This document shows, one piece after another, positions 1 through 9,849 of a stretch of DNA of 64,000 bases. Positions within the stretch are counted from its first letter, which is position 1; every line of letters starts with the position of its first letter. Under the pieces are notes generated by a model. It was not told where the DNA came from and searched no databases. It saw nothing but the letters and a program-made list of their open reading frames with translations. The position numbers and the translations under genes are program-made. This stretch comes from Vigna angularis (lineage: Eukaryota > Streptophyta > Magnoliopsida > Fabales > Fabaceae): NCBI RefSeq assembly GCF_016808095.1, contig NC_068973.1, positions 29,320,077 through 29,384,076 on the forward strand, given 5' to 3'.

Positions 1-2730
1 GCCCAGCAGCAAAAGAAAGTGGTAAGGCGTTCGTCCTAATCACTCCCATCCTCTGCCGCTCGTCCACCTCAACCCTCTGAGTGCTCGTCCTGATTTCTTT
101 GAGCGTTCGTTCTCTTGTTGCGAGAACGTTCGTCCTATTTCTCTTCTACCTTTCGTCCTGAGCGCTCGTCCCCGATTTTCGAGCGCTCGTCCTGAGCGCT
201 CGTCCACCTCAACCCTCTGAGTGCTCGTCCTGAGTTCTTTGAGCGTTCGTTCTCTTGTTGCGAGAACGTTCGTCCTATTTCTCTTCTACCATTCGTCCAG
301 AGCGCTCATTCTGAGCGCTCGTCCACCTCACCCCTCAGACAACGCTCGTCCTGAGCGCTCGTCCACCTCACCCCTTAAATACCGCTCAACCCCAATGCAA
401 AAGGAAATCATCATCCTCATTTTCCAACCTCGGGATATTCATCTCGAACACCACCTCCAACATCTATCTCTTCCCGAGAGCTCATCGTTATCCTCAGCCT
501 GGTACCACCTCCAGGATTCATCTTCAACCTATCCTCACGGCCTTCATCTCCAACACCTCTTTATCCTCTCAATGAGCAATTCGTGCTATCCTCCGTTGCT
601 TCATCACCTTTCCATCCTTTTGTTCCATCCATCAAGTACCCATTCGAAACCAATAAACCAATGCTTTTTTGAACCCATCACCGAGAACATCACCATCCAG
701 CATACCACACGCACAGAAGGATGCCCACAGTATGAAGATGAAGACAAGATGGAGGGGCCCTTACCCTATTTCCTCACGCCCAAGGACTGTTGCTCAGCAT
801 GCAATGGAATGTGTACTCACGGATTATTTCTGAATAGGAGGAGGGGCTCACGGGTTTTGAAGTTTTTTTTTTATAAAATTTTGTTTCTTCTTCACTCATC
901 AGGGGAACTCACTCATCAACCACACCCCCCAACACCCGTGATCATCTCCAACAATGAAGGCCACGACTTAACTTCAAACTCTATCACCCACTGCCGTAGC
1001 CATCTCCAACACATTATTTCCACTCCAGCCATCACTCTGCTCCTGAAACCCATCCCATAGAACCCATCGCCATCGTCCTTTTCCTCATCATTCCGCATCA
1101 ACATCCTCATCTCGGGACCAACTTCATTCCAGCTCCCAGCCCGTAACCAATCAACCTCACCTCACGGCCAACGCTTGTTACAACCATACCTCCCTACCAT
1201 CACTGCACAGGCGTTTTTGTTCATCCCCTCAAACCTGCATGAAATAGGATCCAACAATCTTATCAAAAAAAGGGAACAAGAGACATCTCTCCGACAAGAG
1301 AGGAGAAGGAGAATCCAAGAGGAGAAACGTTTTAAAGCTGCGCAGGTATGTTTTTTATCTAAACTCTCAGCCTTTTCTGTGTGAACGCATGCCCTCTGTT
1401 TAGATATGAATGAATGAGGTTGAGTACGAATGGATGATGTCGTATGTATGAAATATGTTTGATCAGTACGTACTAGTTTGCTTCACCTGTGACTTCACGG
1501 TTTGATCAAGAGCACACACCAATATGTATTTTCAATATCCAGATTCACTAAGTGTAAGTAATAATAGTTGAAGCATGCGTGAACTGAAGGACAGCCATAC
1601 ACTCACTGAACAGAGATCTCTGGGAAAACCGATTCCTCCATCAAGCACACCACGGGAATCTACTATTCCCCAACCATCATCTTCATTCACTCATTTTTTT
1701 CTAGCATCTGTCCACTGTAACCATAGAAACCTCAACCTTTGAATCCTCTCACCCGTAACCGCCTCAACTCAATCTTCATCCATCACTTTCATCCCCAACG
1801 CCACCTCCATCATCTTCAACCTATACCTCACGGCCATCACCCCTCACCTCCAACGTCCATCATCCTCATTCCTCTCCATTCTCTGTCAATACCGAAAGAA
1901 CCCCAAGAAACAACTCACGGCCTAACCTCCGAACGGCCAACATCACCACCAACCACCGTAAGTATCACCAACATCCCTATAGCACCTCCACTGTCAAACA
2001 GCCTCCATCCCAGACACCATCAACTTCTTCTCTCGTCACCACGAAACCCCATTCACCTTCATCATCAATCAACTCAACACCACCGTGAAAACCCAACCTT
2101 CACGCTTCCACTTCAAACTTCCACCATCTTCATATTCATCTTCACCATCTTCAACTCCGCCATCCACTATACCTCCGGCGTCTGCCCATCGCCCCGTGAA
2201 CCCGTCATCCTCCTCCACGCCATCATCGCCGTTCCCCACCTCATCATCTTCATCTCCAAATCAGTCCAAATCAGCCTTCACCTTCGTCATCACCGAACAA
2301 CATCCACACACCTAGCCCATTGTACAGTCAAGAAAACAACAAGATGAAAGAGAGGAAGATTTGGAACGAGTGCTGGTGACGTTAGGGTCAGCCGGATGGC
2401 GTGGTGCCTGTCGGGGAGCAGCGGCCGTTTGGAGAAGAGGAGGCCGGCGTGTGGTCGCGCTTGAGGGGGGAGAGACCCTAAGTCTTTTTTTCTTTTTTTC
2501 GAATGAGTGAGAATGGGAGGAAAGGGGCAGAACCCCTAGTGTTTCAGCTGAAAGGAAGGTCTCGGGCCTGGGTCCAGACCGTTTCTCCTCTGCCACCCCC
2601 ATTTCTTCTAAGTCGAGCCTTTTTTTTCACTTGGGTTTTGGCCCAATCTGTTATCAGAATTTAATCCGGTTGGCACCCCTTTGTTTCGTTTTCACACCCC
2701 TTCTTCCACTTGGGTTTAGGCCCAATTCGT

Positions 2731-2738
2731 GTATAAAG
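2731..2738 (+). promoter_or_regulatory. Candidate LTR TATA box (sense promoter)
   Basis: GTATAAAG lies in the 5' LTR after a G-poor region and ahead of the 86-bp repeats; the identical site in the 3' LTR is 18664-18671. If it is used, the 86-bp repeats and the hairpins near the LTR end would be transcribed as leader RNA. Alternative AT-rich sites exist (CTTAAATACC near 374), so the assignment is tentative. Confidence 0.4.
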
Positions 2739-2930
2739 GGAAAAATAGCTTAGGCACCCCTTTCTCTTATTTATGCACCTCCGCACTTTTTGCTATTTAC
2801 TTATCATTTTTTTATTTGTCTTTTATTTTTATTTTTTCCTTTGGTTTCCATTTTAAATATTTATCTACCCTTTTTAAGTATATTTTTATAAACAATGAAA
2901 ATATTAATAATAATGAATTTGACAAAATCC

Positions 2931-3189
2931 CAAAAATATGTTTTAAAGGTTTAGGCACATGTGTGATCGCACGCATCGTCCTTGTGCCAAAAACCTTTTC
3001 TCTTTCTTCAAAATACCAAAAATACGTTTTAAAGGTTTAGGCACATGTGTGATCGCACGCATCGTCCTTGTGCCAAAAACCTTTTCTCTTTCTTCAAAAT
3101 ACCAAAAATACGTTTTAAAGGTTTAGGCACATGTGTGATCGCACGCATCGTCCTTGTGCCAAAAACCTTTTCCCTTTTCTTCAAAAAAA
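2931..3189 (+). repeat. Three tandem 86-bp units in the 5' LTR
   Basis: The unit start AAAGGTTTAG falls at 2945, 3031 and 3117, so the period is exactly 86 bp. Each unit contains GGCACA and TGTGCC about 35 bp apart, able to form a short stem around a GTGATCGCACGC core. The third unit drifts into A-rich sequence. Confidence 0.9.
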
Positions 3190-3268
3190 TACCAAAAAAA
3201 TATAAAAATCCTCAAAAACCAAAAACATTCACTTTTTCAAAACTACAAACAATATCGCCTTGCCAGAA

Positions 3269-3436
3269 CTACGTGATCCTTGATTCTCCATCAAAAGTGG
3301 AGATACGTAGGAGCAAGGCCAGTCCTTGTCAGGCTCACTCTCCCAAAAATCCAAATCATTTTCCAAACAATTTTCTCAAACAGTTTTCAAAAGAACTACG
3401 TAACCCTGATTTCTCATTTTGAATGAGAATACGTAG
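3269..3436 (+). other. Twin CTACGT...ACGTAG hairpins near LTR end
   Basis: Hairpin one spans 3269-3310 and hairpin two 3396-3436. Both have CTACGT paired with ACGTAG and an inner stem (TTCTCATT with AATGAGAA in the second), followed by GGAGCAAGG. Copies in the 3' LTR are at 19202-19243 and 19329-19369. I recall similar ACGT-stem motifs in the LTRs of Tat/Ogre elements of other plants, which suggests a conserved RNA or DNA structure. Confidence 0.7.
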
Positions 3437-3583
3437 GAGCAAGGTCAATCCTTGTCGGGCCCCAAAAAGCTAAAAAATATTGTTTGTTTCTTTTGAGTTT
3501 TATTTTAAGGGGAAGTTAAATACTTTGAAAACCACATCTACATTCGCACATTTAGTTAAAGGTACTGCCTTAGGGCAGGCGTT

Positions 3584-3607
3584 GTAGGGTGCTAATACCT
3601 TCCCTAC
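3584..3607 (+). other. GTAGGG/CCCTAC hairpin in U5
   Basis: GTAGGG and CCCTAC are separated by 12 bases and followed by CGTAACCGACTCCCGAACC, a string I associate with Tat/Ogre LTR ends. The 3' LTR copy is at 19517-19540. Confidence 0.6.
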
Positions 3608-3783
3608 ACGTAACCGACTCCCGAACCAAGAATCTGGTTCAATTTGACCATGCCTTATCATTTTATGGTTTTTCCGTAGTTTTCCAGAATAAACTATGGT
3701 GGCGACTCCAAAATCTCTCTTTTCAATATATTATTCTCTTTTTTATTGGATCGTCGTCCCGTCGCGATTCCGGTTGCGACAGA

Positions 3784-3802
3784 TGGCGACTCCACTGGGG
3801 AC
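3784..3802 (+). other. Primer binding site, tRNA-Arg
   Basis: TGGCGACTCCACTGGGGAC lies two bases after the 5' LTR. Its reverse complement matches the 3' end (T-stem, acceptor stem, CCA) of the plant tRNA-Arg whose acceptor begins GACTCCA, as I remember it. A tRNA-Arg primer is typical of Ogre-type elements. Confidence 0.8.
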
Positions 3803-4980
3803 GTGAGGAGAGTCAGGCCATTTAATTAGATGTGCGAATTCAATGTGGTTTTTCTTTGTGTTCTTCTTCCCTTTTTTTTCTTTATCCTTATTTGATATTT
3901 GTCATAATTGTATGTGTGTTTGTTTTGATTATATTGAACCCTAGGGTAGAAAAACATGTTATATCTGCCTGGGAATTTTCTGGTTGTTTTGCAGGTGAGG
4001 GTTTGGGGTGTACAATTGCATTCTCCCTTCACACACACACAATATGCATATCGTGAGTGGGGCCCTATACCCGGGTCTGAGCGCAACTTAGAAATAGAGG
4101 GGTTGTGTAGCGGTGTCATTTGGGACATACTTCCTGTTTGGCTATCGTGAGAACCCCAGCCAGAGTCTGTTCTTTTCATTTGTGTCTCCACATCTAGTTG
4201 ATTACTCTGACTGTTGTGGAGAAACAGTGAAAAGAGCCATAGCTCTGGTGGCCTGATTTAAGCATTAGGAAGCTATCCTTGTGAGTGCATATATTTGGCC
4301 TTAGAACTTTTGTCATTCAACCTTTGATAAGGCACAAAAGGGAGAGATGTGTTTTCCTATAACCCTCATGTTCGCTTAATAAAAATCACGCACCTTGTAC
4401 ATATCATCATATCTTTTTATCTTTTTTTCTTTTGCTTTTTCCTTTTTCTTCGCTCATTGTTTTTCTTCATAGTCTTGTCACATTTTTGTGGATTCTAGTC
4501 AAAAATTATAAAGTTGTGATTAAGGCCCTTAAGCTAAAAATGGAAATTAACATGGAATTTGAGTCAAGGGGTATAAGAATTTGGTGAGTTTGTCAGAGGG
4601 GAAGAATTTGGGAAAATATTAAACGCAAGTCTTGAGGCCAAAGCTCTATACAACTAAATCGGGCAATATACCCATGTCCCGTCCTGGCTGAAGTTTATGG
4701 GACCCTTAATCGTTGTTACGAACTTAAAGAGGGAAAAATGTTATGTTGTCTACCAGTGGTGTATTTGTGGTTCATTTCCCGTGAGACTGGAGACGCCTTA
4801 AATTCCCTGTACCCCATGGTCGAATTATTGTAGTATGTAATCGATTACAAGGACGTTGTAAACGATTACCCGAGAGAAAATTGGATTTTGTACAAAAAGT
4901 CTATCACAGGTACTCAGTCAGGTGAACATGGGTCACCATTGGAAAAAGAAGTGACTTTTAGGCACTTTTGCGCTTGTCTT
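3803..4980 (+). other. Untranslated leader of the giant element
   Basis: This follows the primer site and has no credible ORF. It contains a CACACACACA run (4031-4040), two TCGTGAG motifs (4050 and 4145) and CCCTATACCCGGGTCTGAGCG, similar in style to Ogre leaders. I see no splice or coding signal I would defend. Confidence 0.5.
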
Positions 4981-5580
4981 AGGCTGTTCCTTGTGAACCA
5001 CATGTGAAAAGAGTAAATGAATGGGCGCAACTTTGTGCAAGTTTAAATGAAGAACAAGTTAAATGGTGTGTCCCTTGGGAGCATAGATCGCAGATGACAT
5101 ATCATTGCGGGAGGTATCCTAATGTACCCCTCATGGGTATTAGGTGTTGTATTAATTGCAATCCTGTGTTAGCGCAAAAAATAATTTGAGTATCCTGAGA
5201 GGATCGCTAACACCTGCATCTCTCGCCACATTGCAGATCATATGAGGAATGGATCTTCGCTGAAATGTTCCATCAAGTTAAAGACAATTGGGGGCAATGT
5301 TGTTCGCTTCAATGAAAGGCCCAAGATCATGAACTGTTAATGAAAGTTTCCCTTAGCCAATGAATCACAGAAAGGGTTAAGACAATCAAGTTGTAATTTC
5401 CCTTACCCAAATTGCGAAAAGAAATTTCAAAATGATGAGCAGTGGATAGAAGCAGCAATGACAAAACTGGAGAAGGAATGTTTCCATTTAGCTAAGAGGG
5501 AACATAAAAGATTGATGAGTCAGATGAAGAAAGAATATGTCGTTGAACAAGGACAAGTTAAAAGAATTGGAAGAGAAGTC
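4981..5580 (+). pseudogene. Decayed ORF1-like protein of the Tat/Ogre lineage
   Basis: The frame at 5004-5189 reads W-A-Q-L...V-K-W...P-W, then C-G-R-Y-P-N-V-P-L-M-G-I-R and I-N-C-N-P-V-L-A. This resembles the conserved CG-x-[FY]-x-NVPL-x-G...NP-x-LA stretch of the extra protein (DUF7745 / plant-mobile-domain-like) coded upstream of or near gag in Tat-lineage elements, as I recall it. The frame then breaks. Another frame around 5430-5580 is rich in Lys/Glu and could be the coiled-coil tail of the same protein. No complete protein can be made. Alternative: chance similarity in a short frame; the NVPL block is the main support. Confidence 0.4.
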
Positions 5581-6430
5581 TCTCACAGCTAGCTTCCCTT
5601 GCCAAGGGAGCCATTGAAAACTTCCTTAAGTTCTTAGTTGACGTTGAGTCTGTAATATCAATCATCAACCCGCCTAAAGGGGATTGAAACATTCCTCAAT
5701 TACTGCGAGAAGCTGATCAGACAAATGAAGAATGTGATGACTAAAGCCTGCGATGGTTGACCAAGAATTCCTATGTCTCGCATTTTGGGAACTTCTGAAT
5801 GATGAATCACCTTATTGACTCAGTTTCGTGTTAATTTCCAAATTATACCGGGGCAATTATTTTCACAGCTTTATAATTTCTGACTAGAGATTTTAAACTG
5901 CGTTGTGTGTTCTTTTCATTCAAAAAAAAAAAACTAAAATACAGCTAAACATCTAAGATACCCTAAAGGACTCGAACCAGTTCACAAATCTTGGAGAACC
6001 AAAAAAAAGGGAATGAAAGTCGATACCCAACAACTAAAGGAACAAATGAGCTTAATCTTAGAGGCCCTAAGCGCCTTACAATGACTTGAAGATTTGTTCA
6101 CACCACAACTACAATAGAGTTTGAGTGGCACAAATTTTCCCTCCTTATTGGTCTTTCCTCGTATTACACTCCGCCGTGAGAGGCAGACTCGGGTCATGAA
6201 GCCCACAAAAGACCAAGGAGAACACATTTGAGAGAGGAAACCAGCTGGGGACAACCACTTGCATGGTCCTTTGGGGAAATTATTAAGCCAAGTATTGTGA
6301 GCACGATGAGGACAAAACTGCCTGAGTTGAAATCTTCTCACCAAGTCAATGTTGAGGTTGTCAGGCACAAATTTGAGGTGCTAGAAAAATTGTGAAAGCC
6401 ATAAAAGGTGGATGAAGCGTCAAGTTTGAA
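5581..6430 (+). other. Giant-element internal DNA without gene
   Basis: Mixed-composition internal sequence with stops in all frames. A minus-strand open frame at 5982-6368 shows no motif I recognise. I looked for gag zinc knuckles and RT motifs and saw none. Confidence 0.4.
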
Positions 6431-6434
6431 GGTG

Positions 6435-6692
6435 TTGCATGGACGCTCGTCGCCAAGTGAGCGGACGCTCGTCACATAGCGAGCGCACGCTCGTTCCATA
6501 GCGACGCTCGTTCAGCGCGCAGAGGACGTTCGTCCAGAAAATGGACGCTCATCCAGAAAGTGGACGCTCGTCCACGCTCGTGCATAACGCTCGAAACGCT
6601 CGTCCACGCTCGTCTAGAACGCTCGAATCGCTCGTCCAGCAGAGGACGTTCGTCCACGCTCGTCCAGTCCAGAAAATTGGACGCTCGTGTGA
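6435..6692 (+). repeat. Internal cluster of ACGCTCGTCC decamers
   Basis: About 17 copies of (G)GACGCTCGTCC, ACGTTCGTCCAG and related forms lie in 260 bp. It is the same motif family as in the LTRs but in the internal region, more GC-rich than its surroundings. Open frames on both strands here are products of the repeat. Confidence 0.75.
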
Positions 6693-8235
6693 CTCAATTA
6701 ATTGAACCCTTCTCTTTAAAAGATGATTCAGAGGAGTTGCAAAAGCAGATCTGGACGGAGAAGAGACTAGGGGTGACGCTGTAGCAGCTGCTCCAAGGGC
6801 TTCCATGGTGGAAAATCACCAATTTCCACCATCTAATCCATCATTCCTCTCTTCAAGTGACAACGAGATCGTTGACACATTCCTAAATACTCTGTGATCA
6901 CCCTTCTGTAAGACCATGGTGAGCAGTGTTTTCCTAAGCTTCTCAAACTTGCGATAATCCAAGAAAGAATTGAAATTGGTGTGAAGACTGGGAAGATTGT
7001 ACAAGGTCTTACAATGAGAACGAATGTGATCAAATCTGGTTTAAGCCTCGGACAAGGAGAGAAGAAAGAGCTCAATCACATCCTACGGCTCAAATACCGT
7101 TTGTCCTACCCTTTGAAAGTACTCCGAGACAAGATTGGACTCAGCCCAAACTCAACTTCCCACCAAGCTGTCGGGTAGAAAACGTTTGATCAAGAGAAAG
7201 GGCCTACGAGTTTCACTCCTATTCATATAAATTGCTTCCAAGTCTTATGCATAAAAAAGGTTGGTCTCCACTTGTTACATGGAGCCTCTAAAACCTCAAT
7301 ACCTCAAGACTCATGATACAACATACACAAAAGGTGATTACCACGGAGCGGCCATCGATCGTTCCAAAAGTACTGGTGGTTCAAGCGCGAAGGCAAACTT
7401 TGATTCATTCAAGATATTTAAAGTTTGAAGAAAGTTAATCCAGCACTGTGGCGAGGCGTGAGTTCATCTCTACGAATGCCATGGACGAGTGAAGAGGACT
7501 CTCGGATTGTTTGGAAAGCATAAGCTATTGTAAAAGTTGGAACTGATGTTGTTTTGCTCGAGCTTTAATTTGTCTCACTATGAGGTTTACGCTCATTGAT
7601 ATCATGCTTTCATCCATGTGAACTTTCATTACTTGGTATCTCCAAGGTTTACTGGAAATCATGTCCTAATAGGGTGTCGCCAAACAAAAAAAAAAATGAT
7701 GATATATAAAAAAAAAAAGGAGGTTTGTCGAAATTTCAAATTGTGCAAATTTGTTTACGATTTCTTTGTTCTTCTCTTCCCATTTCTTTGTCTCATATGC
7801 ATAATGATTTCAAAATTGTGTTCTTCATGCTCATGGCGTTCATTTCATTCGAAGTCTTTTTTCCGTATTTTCTTTGTAAATAATTTATTTTCTGTTGAAC
7901 CCGGTTTTCCATTATTTCGTTTAAATTAGAAATTTTTGTTTAGACCGAAGAAAAAAAAAACCATAAAAATCTAATTTCATTTCATCATCGGAGCAGGAAA
8001 TTACAGTAAAGGTCGGATACACTCATACGATCTTGGCATTTGATAAATAAGGTAAAAATGCATAAAAAAGAGAAAAAAGCAGATATAACAAAGAAGTGCA
8101 AAGTCACAAATTCAAATAAAAAACAAAAAAAGAGCAGAAAATAAACAAAAGCAAATAAAAGATTGTTCAAGGTTCGATCACTGGTGATCGTTAATTTTAC
8201 AGACCATGAAAATAAAAAATAAAATAAAAGGAAAT
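6693..8235 (+). other. Giant-element internal DNA without gene
   Basis: No frame shows gag-pol motifs. 7680-7720 and 7950-8170 are A-rich on the plus strand. This stretch would be the 3' flank of the antisense homeobox gene; I could not pick out a single convincing minus-strand poly(A) signal. Confidence 0.4.
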
Positions 8236-8814
8236 TCAGCGAAAAAATTCCCGAGCTGGTTGCGGTGGTCTGAGGGAGAGCTCCGTCGAGGGAGCTCTGG
8301 TTCGGAAGGTGAGATGCATGGGTGGAGCGATTTGTCGTCCGTCCCTGTCGTCGTCAATGATGATCGGAACGGGGAACAAGTTCAGCAGCCTCGGCGCCCT
8401 CATGATCACCCAGTCGTATTCTTTCCAAAAAAAAAAAAGAAACAAAAAATTTTTGTCAATAATAAGAAGAAGAGTAATTTTCAAAAAATAATAAAAATAA
8501 AAAAAAAATAAAAAAAAATGGAGGTGATCAGGGTACTTACCATACATGTATAGCGGCAGTTGTGAAAACTGAGTGCCAGTAGGGTCTATCTCCGCTTGCC
8601 AGCGCCTGACCCGATTGCCGTGGTTGTTAAACCAGCAGTGCACATTGTATTCGCTGACATCTGCGAAAACCCTTAGTCGAGACGCAATTTCGACGACTTG
8701 CGCTCTACTGGGATGTGTGACCCCGTAATTGTAAATATTGGTCATCATTCTGACCTGATCGTCAGTAGGTCTCCACCGCTGACTGCTGTACCTCTCCATC
8801 TCCATCTCGTTCAT
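8236..8814 (-). CDS. Antisense WUSCHEL-type homeodomain protein gene (two coding exons)
   Basis: Coding exons are 8814-8541 and 8420-8236, joined across a 120-bp T-rich intron (donor G|GTAAGTAC, acceptor TTGGAAAG|AA). The spliced product is 152 aa; the intron is also open, so unspliced RNA would give 192 aa. Residues 11-75 read as a WUS/WOX homeodomain: QRWRPT at helix 1, an extended loop, HPSRAQV, then SRLRVF and NVHCWFNNHGNR in helix 3. Homeodomain Trp48, Phe49 and Asn51 are kept, while Gln50 is Asn. After the splice, LLNLFPVP (103-110) resembles the WUS-box (TLxLFP) and TELSLRPP (137-144) an EAR-like repressor motif, in the same order as in WUSCHEL. Known family role: DNA-binding regulators of stem-cell fate. 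Here the gene lies inside a retrotransposon on the opposite strand and has no stop or frameshift. I infer a captured, diverged WOX gene or a long-standing antisense ORF of this lineage. Confidence 0.75.
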   Translation of the reverse strand: MNEMEMERYSSQRWRPTDDQVRMMTNIYNYGVTHPSRAQVVEIASRLRVFADVSEYNVHCWFNNHGNRVRRWQAEIDPTGTQFSQLPLYMYGKYPDHLHFFLFFFYFYYFLKITLLLIIDKNFLFLFFFWKEYDWVIMRAPRLLNLFPVPIIIDDDRDGRQIAPPMHLTFRTRAPSTELSLRPPQPAREFFR

Positions 8815-8832
8815 CTTTCCTCTCTAAGTTTT

Positions 8833-9648
8833 CTAAAACAAAAAAAAATAATAATAAAAAGTAAAAAGAACAAGAACATAACAAAAGCATAAAAAAAAAA
8901 AAAAGTATTTTCAGTGTTTTCTTTTTTCGTTTTTTCCTTTTAGTTTATTTTGTCCGGTCAGTCTTTGTTATTTCAGTGTCCGGTCTCGGATCTGTTTCAC
9001 GGTCCTTGCAAGAGGGTCCTAAACGGATCTATGTCCTTTTGTCCTTGTCCTTTTGTCCTTGTCCATTTGTCCATGTCCGGTTCATACAAATAAAATTCTC
9101 TTTTTAAGTTTTCTGATTTTATGGGGTACGTGGCGTTGTTCTACCCGATTGTCTCTGCCATACCTTCAATCGAAGGGAGATTAACGTCTGGTTTCCAGCC
9201 TATATACCCCTTAAGTTAAGACAGTTGTGTTTTTAAGTGTTTTAAGTTTTTTTTTTTTTTTTAAAAAATTAAAAAAAAGAGGAAGAAAGAAGACTCAGAA
9301 AGAAAAGCAAAGAAGGGCAAGACGGAAATAAAAGCAAGTGAAGCAGAAAGCTAAAGAGTAAAAGGCAAGAACAGAAAGCGTAAAGGGAAAAAGAGCAGAA
9401 AGCATAAAGAAAGGAAATATAAAAGGGAACGGGAAGAAGAAAAAAGCAGAGAAAGCATCAAAGGGCAGAAAAACAAAAAAATGAAGGGCGAAAAGGAAAG
9501 AAAAACAGAAAGGGGAGAGGGGAAGGAAAGCAGAAACAGAAAGCTAAAGAGTTAAAAGGAAAAGAAAGCATCAAAGAGGAAAGGAAAAAGGAAGAACGAA
9601 AAAAAAACTTAAAGGAAAGGAAGAGGATTAAGATCTTAGAGGACTTAC
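8833..9648 (-). other. 5' UTR intron of the antisense homeobox gene
   Basis: Minus-strand donor CTTCCAG|GTAAGTCC ends at 9648. The minus-strand acceptor TTTTTTTTGTTTTAG lies at 8833, 18 bases ahead of the ATG at 8814. The intron is 816 bp. Its 9265-9635 part is nearly pure purine on the plus strand, so pyrimidine-rich in the sense of the gene. Confidence 0.6.
9265..9635 (+). repeat. 370-bp purine tract (A/G on plus strand)
   Basis: An almost uninterrupted A/G run with irregular GAAAG/AAGCAGAAAG words. It lies within the first intron of the antisense gene. Such tracts can form triplexes or bias transcription by strand; no function is shown. Confidence 0.7.
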
Positions 9649-9810
9649 CTGGAAGCAGAAGGGCTTACAGAAGCTCGTCACAGCACTGGGACGCCTCCGA
9701 AAGCACACGGGGGCAGAGGCTCCTCGCAGAAATCCAGACACTCAAGGAAGAGAGAGAAGAGAGAGAAGAGGGAGAAAGAGAAGGATAGAGAGAGAGCGAG
9801 ATCGGGAAAA
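9649..9810 (-). other. 5' UTR exon of the antisense homeobox gene
   Basis: This runs from a predicted start about 30 bp below the TATA box to the strong donor at 9649. In gene sense it opens with a long CTCTCTCT/CTTCTC stretch (about 9720-9800), like the pyrimidine patch of plant core promoters. The start is estimated from TATA spacing and not observed. Confidence 0.5.
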
Positions 9811-9837
9811 TGTCGCTCAGACGCCGAAGGGGTACCC

Positions 9838-9845
9838 GTTTTATA
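9838..9845 (-). promoter_or_regulatory. TATA box of the antisense homeobox gene
   Basis: The minus strand reads GCTATAAAACGGG. It sits just above a CT-rich leader, a strong splice donor and, one intron further, the homeodomain start codon. The order TATA, pyrimidine patch, donor, acceptor, ATG makes it a credible promoter independent of the LTR. Confidence 0.6.
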
Positions 9846-9849
9846 GCTG

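Larger units (their letters stand above)
1..3781 (+). repeat. 5' LTR of the giant element (left end outside window)
   Basis: This is the last 3781 bp of the 4506-bp LTR; it ends in GACA at 3778-3781, two bases before the primer site. Contents in order: CG-rich decamer repeats (1-375); a G-poor, C/T/A-rich stretch with recurring CTCACGGCC (380-2330); a TATAAA at 2732; three 86-bp repeats (2931-3189); two ACGT-stem hairpins; and a GTAGGG/CCCTAC hairpin close to the end. Long open frames at 221-1060 and 1739-2347 are compositional (His/Pro/Ser-rich) and I do not regard them as genes. Confidence 0.85.

Noticed and set aside
221..1060. 279-codon open frame in the LTR, present in both LTRs
   Set aside because: His/Pro/Ser-rich, no domain, in G-poor repetitive LTR text. 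Presence in both LTRs follows from LTR identity and is not independent support.
1739..2347. 202-codon open frame in the LTR
   Set aside because: Same compositional cause; overlapping frames are open too.
8206..8511. Plus-strand frames over the homeobox gene
   Set aside because: Low-complexity Lys-rich tails from A-runs; the minus-strand reading has the domain and the splice sites.
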